Shown here piece by piece: positions 25,496 through 34,490 of a stretch of 64,000 nucleotides of DNA; the stretch's first letter is position 1; each line of letters begins with the position of its first letter. Origin of the DNA: Paenibacillaceae bacterium GAS479. Its GTDB lineage: Bacteria; Bacillota; Bacilli; Paenibacillales; Paenibacillaceae. The stretch is from positions 1,417,501 to 1,481,500 of the forward strand of contig LT629764.1 in NCBI GenBank assembly GCA_900105225.1. Direction: 5' to 3'. A program made the position numbers and the translations under genes. Under the pieces are notes generated by a model. That model saw only the letters and a list, made by a program, of their open reading frames with translations. It ran no database searches and was not told where the DNA came from.

Positions 25496-25984
25496 TCAAG
25501 GCTTCTTCAAGCCGTCCTCAGAAGACAGCCATTCCATAACCGCTGCGCGCTCCAGAGCGTGGAGCTTCTCCACACGCCTGCGGAAATGCGGTTCGGTACT
25601 GAACTCCGCGCCGAGAAAAGCGGTCACATAAGCGGCAGCTAGAGTAGGTCCAACGATCTGTGCACCGATGCACAGAACATTGACATCATCATGCTCTACG
25701 CATTGCACTGCGCTATAACTATCATGGCCTACTGCTGCCCGAATGCCAGGGATCTTATTGGCGGCAATGGCTGCACCAACTCCTGTGCCGCATACCATAA
25801 TGCCCCGAAAAGCCCGGCCCTCCCGCACAGCATCGCATACAAGCCTAGCCACATCCGGAAAATCCACTGGCTCTGGCGTATAACTCCCGAAGTCCATAAT
25901 CTCGATGCCCCCTGCCTTCATCGCTTCTACGATATGGGCCTTGAGCGGATAACCGGCATGGTCACTTCCGATTGCTACGATCAA
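25496..25984 (-). CDS. rpiB: RpiB/LacAB-family sugar-phosphate isomerase
   Basis: A 162-aa cytosolic isomerase. Seen: GSDHAGYPLK at the N-terminus, the active-site Cys loop MVCGTGVGAAIAANKIPGIRAA, and HDSYSAVQCVEHDDVNVLCIG. The family interconverts ribose-5-P and ribulose-5-P; some members act on allose-6-P or galactose-6-P. Start is TTG at 25984 after GAGGTAA. It is the last gene of a sugar ABC operon, so a specialised substrate is possible. It has about 12 more residues than typical RpiB at the C-terminus. Confidence 0.88.
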   Translation of the reverse strand: MIVAIGSDHAGYPLKAHIVEAMKAGGIEIMDFGSYTPEPVDFPDVARLVCDAVREGRAFRGIMVCGTGVGAAIAANKIPGIRAAVGHDSYSAVQCVEHDDVNVLCIGAQIVGPTLAAAYVTAFLGAEFSTEPHFRRRVEKLHALERAAVMEWLSSEDGLKKP

Positions 25985-26094
25985 TTACCTCACCACCTTT
26001 AGCTATAATTACCCGGAACGCTCATTTTCCCTACTTCCTCATTCTCATCCGATTAACTTAGTGGAGTTACTTTTTACTTTTTCCGCTTTCTTTT

Positions 26095-27174
26095 TCACTT
26101 TATTAGTGCAGCTACTTCCTCCGCATGAGCCAGCGCTTTGGAACGCTCGTTCAGCACTCCTTCATAAATAACCTGAGACATCTCGCTGAGCGAGCGACGC
26201 GAAACCGTATACGGATTCGTCGTCATGGCATCGTCCACCGTCTCGATCCACTCTTTGCGCAGCGTGGATGAACCGCGCAGAGCGCCGCCAAGTCCGGAAG
26301 CAACAGCGGCCAGGCAATCCGTATCGCGGCCAAAATTTACTGCACCGATAACGAGCTGCTCGGGATCACCTTTTGCAACATAGAACAGACATAACGCTTT
26401 CGTAATAATTTCATTGCCCATACTGAAGCAATAAGGCGTACCAACCCCGTTATAGTGTTCATAGAACCAAGGCAGCAGCTCTTCAATGCTTGACTTGTTT
26501 TTGGAAGCTTCAAGCGCTCTTTCCAGCTCATTGCGAACCGGCTGGGAAACATAGCGCATCGCCGCATCTACCACCGAATCGATCGTAGCTGTTGGGCGCA
26601 TCGCCTCGGCAATGCCAGCCGACGTAACCGTTGACCAGTCCAAGCCATAAGCATGAAGCGGCTGGTACAAACGGCCGACATCCCATGTATCGAGATAAGC
26701 CTGATACGGATTGCATGCATTGATTAGGCCGATCGGATGACATGATCTTGCAAAGGACACGATTCCCATATAATCGGAATAATTGCCGACATAACCCGCT
26801 GGAAGGCCTGAAGCAGCCAGCTTATATAAAATTTCATCACAAGGCTCCATCTGCACGTTGAAGTTGTCCGGATTGATGTCCCGCAGCCATACCTGCTTCA
26901 AATCCTCTGCCGTAATTCTTCCGTTTTTGTCATGGATCGCAGATACCATAAGGCGCTGGCGTTCAATGCCGTCCTCCGTCGTGCCCGGCTTGCGTTGATA
27001 GGCCTTGTAATGGCAGTAACCTTCAAGTTTATCCAACACCCCGTACTTCTCCTTGATGCGGTCGGGATCCCAGGTTTCTACCATCGCTCCCATAGATGAG
27101 CCAATATTGGAAGCGGCAATGGAGCCGAAAATTTTGTCATACAGCTGCGTGTCCTTCATTTCTACCGTTGTCAT
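26095..27174 (-). CDS. ADP-ribosylglycohydrolase-family protein
   Basis: A 359-aa soluble hydrolase of the DraG/ARH fold. Seen: N-terminal IFGSIAASNIGSSMGAMVE and the magnesium-site helix GRDTDCLAAVASGLGGALRG; a third acidic site is likely in DINPDNF. The family removes ADP-ribose from proteins or cleaves related N- or O-glycosides. Its ATG overlaps the stop of the GH13 gene by one base and has GGAGGG upstream, so it is firmly in the sugar operon. That context favours a small glycoside or nucleoside substrate over protein de-ADP-ribosylation. Confidence 0.85.
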   Translation of the reverse strand: MTTVEMKDTQLYDKIFGSIAASNIGSSMGAMVETWDPDRIKEKYGVLDKLEGYCHYKAYQRKPGTTEDGIERQRLMVSAIHDKNGRITAEDLKQVWLRDINPDNFNVQMEPCDEILYKLAASGLPAGYVGNYSDYMGIVSFARSCHPIGLINACNPYQAYLDTWDVGRLYQPLHAYGLDWSTVTSAGIAEAMRPTATIDSVVDAAMRYVSQPVRNELERALEASKNKSSIEELLPWFYEHYNGVGTPYCFSMGNEIITKALCLFYVAKGDPEQLVIGAVNFGRDTDCLAAVASGLGGALRGSSTLRKEWIETVDDAMTTNPYTVSRRSLSEMSQVIYEGVLNERSKALAHAEEVAALIK

Positions 27175-28940
27175 TATTGATTCCCTCCACTTGTCTTTGT
27201 ATAAAACAGGGTGAATCCAAACGCATCCAGCTTCACTTCAAGACCACCGTCGCCGCTCTGAACCGTCTCGCCACTAGCAATATTAACGAAGCATAGCCCC
27301 TCGGGCGCTTCTACGCGGATTACCGCTTCTCCAGGAGCATTATGGAAAAAGGCCCAGACTGCCTCTCCCGGCATTTCCCGGGCGAATCCGTACACTGCTT
27401 GTGGATCGTCAGCAAACAGCTTGCGATACTCCCCTTCCACCAAAGGAGCATATTCTCGTCTCCATCTCGTGCAGCTCCGATACAGCTCCAGCATTTCACG
27501 GTTTTGCCGTTCCGGCTCCCACACCATGCAATGCCGCGCTTGAACAAAGTCACCTCCCTTCATGGCCACCTCATCCCCGTAATAAATCATTGGAATACCG
27601 GGATAGGCGAACATAAAAGCAGTAGCCAGCTTGACCCGCTCAGCCGAATCATCGCATAGATCGAGAATTCGCGGGACGTCATGACTGCCGATCAGATTGA
27701 ACATAACGAGATTCGTTTGGGCCTGATAGCGAATTCGAGCGGAGAACAGCTTTTCGTCAAACTGACTGACGCCGATTTTCCCATAGGCAAAAAAGTCCAG
27801 CACGGCGGAGCGAAACCTATAATTCGTAATGGAATCAAATTGGTCGCCTTGCAACCAAGTGGTTCCGTCTAGCCAGACTTCACCGAGGATGAACGCCTCG
27901 GAATTAATGCCGCGCACAACTTGGCGGAATTCCCGCCAAAAAGCGTGATCGATCTCATTGGCGACATCAAGCCGCCAGCCGTCAATGCCTTTGCGTGTCC
28001 AGTAGGCCGCAACGTTAAGCAAATACCGGCGAACATCGGGATGCTCGTGACGCAGCTTAGGCATCCGGGCCGTAAAGGAGAATGTGTCGTAGCTCTGTTT
28101 AGGCTCCTCCACTTCGAGCGGCCACTCTCGGATGTAGAACCAGTCGTAATAAGCGGAGCGGGGGCCATATTCAATCACGCTGCGGAACGGCTCGAACAGC
28201 AGTCCGGCGTGGTTGAACACAGCATCCAGAACGACACGGATTCCCCGCTCGTGGCAAGCGCCAAGCAGCCGATCAAACGCTGGATTGCCGCCGAATTGCG
28301 GATCGATCTGATAATAATCGGCCGTATCATATTTAAACGTCGAGGGCGCCAGGAAGATCGGGTTCAAATAAAGAGCATTGATGCCGAGATCCGTTAAGTA
28401 ATCCAGCTTTTCTATAATGCCGTTCAAATCTCCGCCGAAAAAAGTCGTCATCGTAGGCGGCTCTCCCCATGGCAGAACACCGGACGGATCATTCTCTTTG
28501 TCGCCGTTGAAGAAGCGGTCTACGCCGATCTGATAGAATATCGCCTCCTGGAACCATTCCGGGTGGCGGATGACATCCGCCTCTGCAATATAGGGGAATT
28601 CAAACCAGCTCATCTCCGGTCTGACTTCGGTCAGACCTTCCTCGCTGAACCAATTTTCACCCGATCCATGGAACAGCCGGAAAAGATACTTGGGACGCCT
28701 CGATTCAATCGTCAGGTCTGCGAACCAATAATCAAAAAGCTTATCGTTGCCTGCCAGGCGCAAATCGTATGAAACGGCAGGAGGCGTAAACCGCTCATGC
28801 GCGTAACGGTCTGTCAGCAGTATTTTCCCGCTTTTTAATTCGGTACGGCGGACTCGGATGGTAACTCGGATCGTTGTTGAATCAAGGGCATAACAATATT
28901 CATCCTTGGGTACATGGTAGATCGCTTCTTGCGTCAACAT
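27174..28940 (-). CDS. GH13 alpha-glucanase, neopullulanase/cyclomaltodextrinase type
   Basis: A 588-aa enzyme without signal peptide, so cytosolic. An N-terminal beta domain (CBM34-like, about 1-125) is followed by the TIM barrel: VVLDAVFNHAG, the nucleophile in GWRLDVANE, the acid in ILGEVW, and GSHDVPR, where the usual NHD reads SHD. A C-terminal beta domain follows. The family splits alpha-1,4 or alpha-1,6 bonds in maltodextrins, cyclodextrins or pullulan fragments. It lies 7 bases after the permease gene, so imported oligosaccharides are likely its substrate. Confidence 0.9.
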   Translation of the reverse strand: MLTQEAIYHVPKDEYCYALDSTTIRVTIRVRRTELKSGKILLTDRYAHERFTPPAVSYDLRLAGNDKLFDYWFADLTIESRRPKYLFRLFHGSGENWFSEEGLTEVRPEMSWFEFPYIAEADVIRHPEWFQEAIFYQIGVDRFFNGDKENDPSGVLPWGEPPTMTTFFGGDLNGIIEKLDYLTDLGINALYLNPIFLAPSTFKYDTADYYQIDPQFGGNPAFDRLLGACHERGIRVVLDAVFNHAGLLFEPFRSVIEYGPRSAYYDWFYIREWPLEVEEPKQSYDTFSFTARMPKLRHEHPDVRRYLLNVAAYWTRKGIDGWRLDVANEIDHAFWREFRQVVRGINSEAFILGEVWLDGTTWLQGDQFDSITNYRFRSAVLDFFAYGKIGVSQFDEKLFSARIRYQAQTNLVMFNLIGSHDVPRILDLCDDSAERVKLATAFMFAYPGIPMIYYGDEVAMKGGDFVQARHCMVWEPERQNREMLELYRSCTRWRREYAPLVEGEYRKLFADDPQAVYGFAREMPGEAVWAFFHNAPGEAVIRVEAPEGLCFVNIASGETVQSGDGGLEVKLDAFGFTLFYTKTSGGNQ

Positions 28941-28947
28941 TTCAATT

Positions 28948-29811
28948 TCATCCTTTCACGCCAGTAAACACGATGCCTTGGATAAAGTATTTCTGGGCAA
29001 TGACAAATAGTATGAGGATAGGCAGCATCGAGGTCGCACTAGCGGCCATTAGCAAATTCCAGTCAATGTTGAATTCCTGCTGAAACGCCCGGAGGCCGAG
29101 CGTGATCGTCCATAACTTTGTATCGTTGAGATAGATCAGCGGATGCAGGAAATCATTCCAGCTGTACCGGAAAGTATTAATCGCGACGATGCCGATAACA
29201 GGCTTAGATAGCGGCAATATAATTCGCCAGTAAATGCCGAACAAACTCGCTCCGTCTACGGTAGCCGCCTCATCCAGATCTTTGGGCAGGCTGTGGAAAA
29301 ATTGGCGGAACAGAAACACATTGAACGCGCCGGCAAAAAAATGAGGCAGAATGAGTGGAGTAAATGTGTCCACCCAGCCGATTTTGCTGAAGATGACAAA
29401 GGTCGGAATCATCCTCACGATTTCTGGAAGCATCAGCGTGCTCATAATCAAAGCGAACACGAGATTGCTTCCACGCCAGCGCAGCCGAGCGAGCGAATAA
29501 CCTACAATGGACGAGGAAAACACCTGACCGAGCACCGCCAGTCCCGTAATGAAAAAAGTGTTGCCGTAATACAGGATGAACGGGCGCATAGACAATGCTT
29601 CCACATAATTGCTGAACTTGACCGGTTTCGGAACCCACTCTATCGGCCATGCGAATACTTGGCTCGGTATTTTCAAAGAGGTGCTGAGCATCCAGATAAA
29701 AGGGACCAAGATGACCAGCCCGCCAGCGGTCAGTAATACATATAAAAAACTGTTCATGATCTTCCCACTTTTACGAACGCTTGATGTCTTGCGGTGTGCA
29801 TAAGCGGACAA
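28948..29811 (-). CDS. Sugar ABC transporter permease, MalG type
   Basis: A 287-aa inner-membrane protein with six helices. The ATPase-contact EAA loop is EAATVDGASLFGIYWRIILP, and the C-terminus ends in the usual QKYFIQGIVFTGVKG. Start is TTG at 29811 with GAGGTGAG upstream. It pairs with the MalF-type gene 16 bases upstream. No ATPase gene is in the operon, so a shared MsmK-type ATPase elsewhere is expected. Confidence 0.93.
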   Translation of the reverse strand: MSAYAHRKTSSVRKSGKIMNSFLYVLLTAGGLVILVPFIWMLSTSLKIPSQVFAWPIEWVPKPVKFSNYVEALSMRPFILYYGNTFFITGLAVLGQVFSSSIVGYSLARLRWRGSNLVFALIMSTLMLPEIVRMIPTFVIFSKIGWVDTFTPLILPHFFAGAFNVFLFRQFFHSLPKDLDEAATVDGASLFGIYWRIILPLSKPVIGIVAINTFRYSWNDFLHPLIYLNDTKLWTITLGLRAFQQEFNIDWNLLMAASATSMLPILILFVIAQKYFIQGIVFTGVKG

Positions 29812-29827
29812 AATTGCTCACCTCATC

Positions 29828-30712
29828 TCAACTGTAAAATACTTTTTTCTCGCCGAATCGGAAGACGATAAAAGTCAGCAGACCGATATACAGGAACAGC
29901 AGCCAGGATAACGCGCTCGCGTAAGCCATTCGATATTCCTGGAATGACGTGTAGAAAATATGGAGCATGAAAAAGTACGTCGAGCGCGCCGGACCGCCAT
30001 TGGTCATGATATAAGCTTGATTGAACACCTGCAGCGCACCGATAATGCCCATCACAAGGTTGAAAAAGATAACCGGAGACAGCATCGGCAGCGTAATGCG
30101 CATGAAGGTCGTGAATCGATTGGAGCCGTCCACCGTGGCCGCCTCGTACAGCTCGGTCGGGATGCCTTGCAAGCCCGCCAAATAAATGAGCATGCCGCCG
30201 CCGACTCCCCAGAGGCTCATAATAACGAAGGACGGGAGCGCCCATTCCATGCTGCCGAGCCAGTTCGGGCCGGTTATGCTGAACCATTTTAAAACCGAAT
30301 TGAACAGCCCAAAGCTCGGGTCGAACACCAGAATCCACAGAAATATCGTGGCGATCTCCGGCAATACCGAAGGGAAGTAATATACCGTGCGAAAAAGTGC
30401 GATGCCCTTCAGCTTTTGATTCAAGATCATCGCCAGCAGCAAGCCGAACACAAGCGTGAGCGGTACACTGAAAAAAGCGTAAAGCGTCGTGATCTTGATC
30501 GAATGCCAGACCAGCTCGTCTTCAAACAGCATTTGTTTGTAATGCTGAAGTCCGACAAAGCTTGGCTTATTGAAAAAATCATAATCTGTAAAACTCATTC
30601 CCAGGGAAAAGGTCATCGCCCCGAGCGTCAGGAACAGAAAGCCGATAATCCAGGGCGAGGCCATCAGCCAACCCGTCAACTCTTCACGTCTGGCACGCCT
30701 TGAGCGCTTCAT
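29828..30712 (-). CDS. Sugar ABC transporter permease, MalF/UgpA type
   Basis: A 294-aa membrane protein with six helices, starting with basic residues KRSRRARREE and a first helix WIIGFLFLTLGAMTF. The EAA loop is YEAATVDGSNRFTTFMRITLPML. AAGGAG precedes the ATG. It lies 22 bases after the binding-protein gene and before the MalG-type partner. Six-helix length is typical of the short MalF group in Firmicutes. Confidence 0.93.
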   Translation of the reverse strand: MKRSRRARREELTGWLMASPWIIGFLFLTLGAMTFSLGMSFTDYDFFNKPSFVGLQHYKQMLFEDELVWHSIKITTLYAFFSVPLTLVFGLLLAMILNQKLKGIALFRTVYYFPSVLPEIATIFLWILVFDPSFGLFNSVLKWFSITGPNWLGSMEWALPSFVIMSLWGVGGGMLIYLAGLQGIPTELYEAATVDGSNRFTTFMRITLPMLSPVIFFNLVMGIIGALQVFNQAYIMTNGGPARSTYFFMLHIFYTSFQEYRMAYASALSWLLFLYIGLLTFIVFRFGEKKVFYS

Positions 30713-30734
30713 CCAACACCACTCCTTGCGTCGC

Positions 30735-32033
30735 TTATTTGCCGGCTTCGACGTCTTTAATCAGTTCGTTCAATTCCTCGTTTGCCTTTTCCATAATTTT
30801 TGGCACATCGGAGTTTTTGCTCGCTAACACTTCTTCCATTTTTGCACCGAAGGTTGTTTCGCTACGCGGCATAGCTGGATATTGCGTCGGACGGGACACG
30901 CCAAGCTCCGCTGTCTTGAACACGGTGTCGCGTGTTTCCGCATCGAGATGAGTGAACGCATACTTCTGCGCAATGTCCTTTTTACTTGGGAATTCCCCAT
31001 TTTCCGCGAGCACCTTCTGACCGTCATCGCTCATCCACCAATTGATGAAGTCCCAAGCGGCGTCTTTGTTTTTAGACTTGGAGTACATGCCCCATGCATT
31101 GGAAATTATGATTGGATAAGAGCCGTTTTCACCATGAGGCGGCATCGCAACTCCCCAGTTGAACGCCCATTTGGAAGGTTTTTTCTCCGTTCCGGCAATA
31201 TCCCAAGAGCCCGACCAGTTCATCGCCAAGTTACCCGATTCAAACGCTACTCCGCCCGCTTGTGACGCCGATTGCGCCGTTGGTGCAGGAGCTGTTTTAT
31301 CCGTGTACACCATATCCTTGAGGAACTGCATCGCCTTCACGCTTCCCGGACTCGTGACGAGAGCCTGTTTCCCATCCTCGGAGAAATATTGACCGCCCAT
31401 TGCATAGGACCATGCTAGAAAATGAGTGCCAACCCACGGGCGAAGATTGTAGCCAAATTGATTTTTCTTGGCGTCTGTCAGCTTGATCGCAGTCTCTTTA
31501 AACTGGTCAATCGTCCAGTCATTCGTCGGATAAGGCAGCTTCGCAGCGTCGAACAAATCTTTGTTGTAATAAATGAAATAAGTCATATTCAGAATGGGCA
31601 GCCCGTGCAGCTTGCCTTGGTATTTGTGATCCGAGAGGCTTTTAACGTAATAGTCCCTTTCGAGATTGATATCCGACTTTTCCATGTAGGGGCCGAGATC
31701 TTCAAGAAGTCCTTTGGATGAAAAAGATAAATTGCGAGTTGAATCGGTAAACAATACATCAAGCGGCTGTTTTCCTGCGGCCATGGACGTAATTTTCTGA
31801 TCAATCTCTGAAGTCGGGGCGTTCACGGCGTTAACCGTAATGTCGGGATATTTCTTATTAAAAGCGGATACGATGTCTTTCCAGGAATCGCTTTCTGGAT
31901 CGAACTTCCAAGACAGTACGGTAATTTCCGTCCCTCCATTGGTTTTTTCCGGCTTAGCGGCATTGCCAGAGCATCCGGCGCTGACGAGCAAAGCAGCGAG
32001 CATAACCGTTCCGAGCTTTAATCCTTTTCCCAA
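30735..32033 (-). CDS. Sugar ABC transporter solute-binding lipoprotein
   Basis: A 432-aa exported lipoprotein with lipobox LLVSAGC near residue 20 and a family 1 extracellular binding fold (EITVLSWKFDPES, the hinge motif around GGVAFESGNLAMNWSGSW). It starts at TTG 32033, 7 bases after GGGAGGG. First gene of the operon SBP-MalF-MalG-GH13-ADPRG-RpiB. Ligand is probably an alpha-glucooligosaccharide or related sugar given the GH13 gene, but the ADP-ribosylglycohydrolase-family gene leaves other glycosides open. Confidence 0.93.
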   Translation of the reverse strand: MGKGLKLGTVMLAALLVSAGCSGNAAKPEKTNGGTEITVLSWKFDPESDSWKDIVSAFNKKYPDITVNAVNAPTSEIDQKITSMAAGKQPLDVLFTDSTRNLSFSSKGLLEDLGPYMEKSDINLERDYYVKSLSDHKYQGKLHGLPILNMTYFIYYNKDLFDAAKLPYPTNDWTIDQFKETAIKLTDAKKNQFGYNLRPWVGTHFLAWSYAMGGQYFSEDGKQALVTSPGSVKAMQFLKDMVYTDKTAPAPTAQSASQAGGVAFESGNLAMNWSGSWDIAGTEKKPSKWAFNWGVAMPPHGENGSYPIIISNAWGMYSKSKNKDAAWDFINWWMSDDGQKVLAENGEFPSKKDIAQKYAFTHLDAETRDTVFKTAELGVSRPTQYPAMPRSETTFGAKMEEVLASKNSDVPKIMEKANEELNELIKDVEAGK

Positions 32034-32144
32034 GTGAAATCCCTCCCGAAATTAGGCTAACCGTCGTCGTTAGAATGAAGAGAGCTAAACAGAGAAAGCA
32101 GCTAGCAGGAAATCCCCCCTCTCAATGATTATACAGCGCTTACA

Positions 32145-32158
32145 TTTAACCGGTTTCA
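32145..32158 (-). promoter_or_regulatory. Catabolite-response-like operator before the SBP gene
   Basis: TGAAACCGGTTAAA (minus strand) fits the cre consensus TGNAANCGNTNNCA at all but one position and contains the AACCGGTT palindrome. It lies 112 bases before the SBP start. Confidence 0.5.
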
Positions 32159-32231
32159 TACTGAATTCAAGTAAATACATACGGTAATACCTAATATGAT
32201 TACTGAAAACTTTAATATAGAATAAAATTAT

Positions 32232-32245
32232 TGGGAACGGTTGCA
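32232..32245 (+). promoter_or_regulatory. LacI-family operator, copy 1
   Basis: TGGGAACGGTTGCA, a 14-mer with the central CG typical of LacI operators. The same 14 bases occur inverted at 33361-33374 before lacI. This copy lies between the lacI stop and the sugar operon, so it likely controls the operon. Confidence 0.7.
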
Positions 32246-32273
32246 TAAAAGGGTTTAAAAAAATGCGACTTGC

Positions 32274-33305
32274 TTATCGCATTTTCTTCGTGCTGCCTCG
32301 CAGAACAATTTCAGGTTTGCGAACGATTGGGGACGGATACGGCACTTCACCGCTCACCCGTTGCAACAACAATTCCATGGCTGTTTTGCCAAGCCATTCC
32401 ACGCTCTGGCTGACTGTTGTCAGGCTAGGTCTAGTGTTGCGGAAAAACTGGGCGTCGCCAAAGGATACAATCGATATCTCTTCCGGAACCGCGATGCCTT
32501 CGTCAATGAGCAGGTTCAGGCAAGTCGTGGAGGTAACCTCGTTGGACAGAATGAGTCCACTCGGTCCCTCTTTGGCCAGATAACTTTTCATAAAATGATA
32601 ACCGCTCTCTATATCGGTCGGCACTTTCACAATGAGATGTTCCGCAAATGGCATGCCGGCTTCATGGAGTGCACGCTTGAAACCTGCAACCCGCTCGATG
32701 TTATGGGACAACAAACTCCCTTTCACTTCTCCGACCATAAACCGGATTTCGCTGTGGCCAAGCTCGATAAGATGTTTCCCGGCAATATAACCGCCTTCTT
32801 CATTATCCGTGCTGACATAGCTATGTTCGGCTGCAGGATCATGCTTACCAATGAAAACATACGGAACCTTCAGCTTATCAAGATCCGAACCGAGCTTCGG
32901 ATTGGAAGGACCTCCTAAAATCAAAAAACCATCAACGGTATGACGCTGGATAATTTCCTTATACGATGTGATGTCCTGCCCGCTCAAGCTAAGCAACAGA
33001 ATATTGTAGCCTTCGCGATTGGCAACGGTTGTAATCCCCTTCAGCACGGTTGGGAAAAAAGGATTCGAAACGACGTCGCTAATTTGCTGCTCGGAAACGA
33101 CAAAACCGATGACATTCGTCTTGCCAAGTGCAAGCGATCTCGCAGTACGGTTTGGCGTGTAACCAAGCTCTTCAATCGCCTTCCATACCCGCTGCTTGGT
33201 CTTAGCGTTGACCAAAGGCGAATCGTTGACGACTCGGGAAACCGTCGACTTGGTTACATTGGCGAGCTGAGCTACATCGAGAATCGTAACCTTTTTGGAC
33301 TTCAT
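32274..33305 (-). CDS. LacI-family transcriptional regulator of the upstream-adjacent sugar operon
   Basis: A 343-aa repressor. The N-terminal helix-turn-helix is VTILDVAQLANVTKSTVSRVVND (residues 5-27), followed by the hinge helix NRTARSLALGKT and a periplasmic-binding-like sensor domain. Start at 33305 has GGAGGG 6 bases upstream; the longer frame to 33365 overlaps an operator. Two identical 14-bp operators flank the gene, one before the sugar operon and one before its own start, so it probably controls both. It is oriented in the same direction as the sugar operon. Confidence 0.92.
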   Translation of the reverse strand: MKSKKVTILDVAQLANVTKSTVSRVVNDSPLVNAKTKQRVWKAIEELGYTPNRTARSLALGKTNVIGFVVSEQQISDVVSNPFFPTVLKGITTVANREGYNILLLSLSGQDITSYKEIIQRHTVDGFLILGGPSNPKLGSDLDKLKVPYVFIGKHDPAAEHSYVSTDNEEGGYIAGKHLIELGHSEIRFMVGEVKGSLLSHNIERVAGFKRALHEAGMPFAEHLIVKVPTDIESGYHFMKSYLAKEGPSGLILSNEVTSTTCLNLLIDEGIAVPEEISIVSFGDAQFFRNTRPSLTTVSQSVEWLGKTAMELLLQRVSGEVPYPSPIVRKPEIVLRGSTKKMR

Positions 33306-33360
33306 GAAATTCCCTCCTGCATATCCCGATGATGCCATTATAAGGGACGATGCCGATGAT

Positions 33361-33374
33361 TGCAACCGTTCCCA
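33361..33374 (-). promoter_or_regulatory. LacI-family operator, copy 2, before lacI
   Basis: TGCAACCGTTCCCA on the plus strand is the exact reverse complement of the copy at 32232. It lies 56 bases before the lacI start, consistent with autoregulation. Confidence 0.7.
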
Positions 33375-33520
33375 TAAAACAAATGGAGTAGAAAACGACT
33401 TAAACAGAAGTGGGGCGTTCCCTCGTCATTTCGTCGTGTTATTATGAGCGCAACATCTTATTTGAGACGAACTAGAGGAAAGAGCGAGGAAGCGGAGAGA
33501 GTGAATGGAGGGATAATTTT

Positions 33521-34447
33521 ATGACAATCTATGAAAAGCCAGCCTTAGAGATCGCAGATGTGAGGGCGGTATTGAACTCTCATATGGGGTCCGACGTGGC
33601 TGCCCTAACACGCCTGGAAGGCGGGAATATGGATGGTGTATTTTCATTTATCCATGAAGGAAAAGACGGCGTCATTAAGTTCAGCCGTATGCAAAATGCT
33701 TACGAAACGGATCGTTTTGTCATGCAGCTTTTGACCCAGCAAGGCGTCTCTTTTCCGCAATGTATTGGGCAGGGCAACGCTGGAACGATGGAATATTTGA
33801 TTATGAACCGCATCCCTGGCCGCAATTTGATCGAATGCACCGATGAGCAGAAAGAAAGTCAGCTTCCGGAGCTTATCGAAAAAGTGGTGTTGATGAACAA
33901 CGTGCATCTCGGAACTACAAGCGGTTATGGATCGATAAAACCGGATGGAAACGGCAGCTACTCCTCTTGGAACGAATACATCCTATCCTTTTTCGCTGAG
34001 GATCAGACGGGAAACTTCTGGGAGGGGTGGTATGATCTATTCGACACAACTTGCCTGCAAAGGGATGTATTTGAGGAATGTTATGCACGGTTACTGGCCT
34101 ATTCCTCTTATAATGAACCGCATCGGCATTTTATCCACGGCGACTTCCATCCTTGGAACATCCTTTCGGACGGACACAAAATTACAGGGTTTATCGATGG
34201 AAACTTCGCTTACGGAGATTTCCTGATCGATCTTGCCACACTAACAGATACACTTGGAACGCTGGACGTTGTTGAAGCTTATAAGGAGTATAACGATAAA
34301 GCGGGAATTATTATTTCCAACTTCAAGGAGCGGCTAATTGGAGCTCGTTATTTCAAAGGGCTTGATGGCCTTCGCTTTTTTGCCAAAATGGGCTGGAATG
34401 ACGCTTATACCGAGCTTCGCGATTCCCTTCTGAAGCTTACCGATTAA
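33521..34447 (+). CDS. APH-family (aminoglycoside phosphotransferase-like) kinase
   Basis: A 308-aa soluble protein of the APH/choline kinase fold. Seen: an N-terminal nucleotide-lobe Lys strand (DGVIKFSRM), the catalytic loop HGDFHPWNIL and the metal site GFIDGNFAYGDFLIDLA, a variant of the usual DWE motif. The family phosphorylates small molecules such as sugars, choline, amino alcohols or antibiotics. The position between two LacI genes near sugar operons suggests a metabolite kinase. GGAGGG stands 8 bases before the ATG; it is divergent from the first lacI gene. Confidence 0.82.
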   Translation: MTIYEKPALEIADVRAVLNSHMGSDVAALTRLEGGNMDGVFSFIHEGKDGVIKFSRMQNAYETDRFVMQLLTQQGVSFPQCIGQGNAGTMEYLIMNRIPGRNLIECTDEQKESQLPELIEKVVLMNNVHLGTTSGYGSIKPDGNGSYSSWNEYILSFFAEDQTGNFWEGWYDLFDTTCLQRDVFEECYARLLAYSSYNEPHRHFIHGDFHPWNILSDGHKITGFIDGNFAYGDFLIDLATLTDTLGTLDVVEAYKEYNDKAGIIISNFKERLIGARYFKGLDGLRFFAKMGWNDAYTELRDSLLKLTD

Positions 34448-34451
34448 CAAC

Positions 34452-34490
34452 AAACAGCCAGCATCCGATAAGCGATGCTGGCTGTTCCTT
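34452..34490. terminator. Bidirectional terminator between APH-like and lacI genes
   Basis: AACAGCCAGCATC-cgataagc-GATGCTGGCTGTT is a perfect 13-bp hairpin, T-rich on the plus strand (CCTTTATT). The two genes converge on it. Confidence 0.85.
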
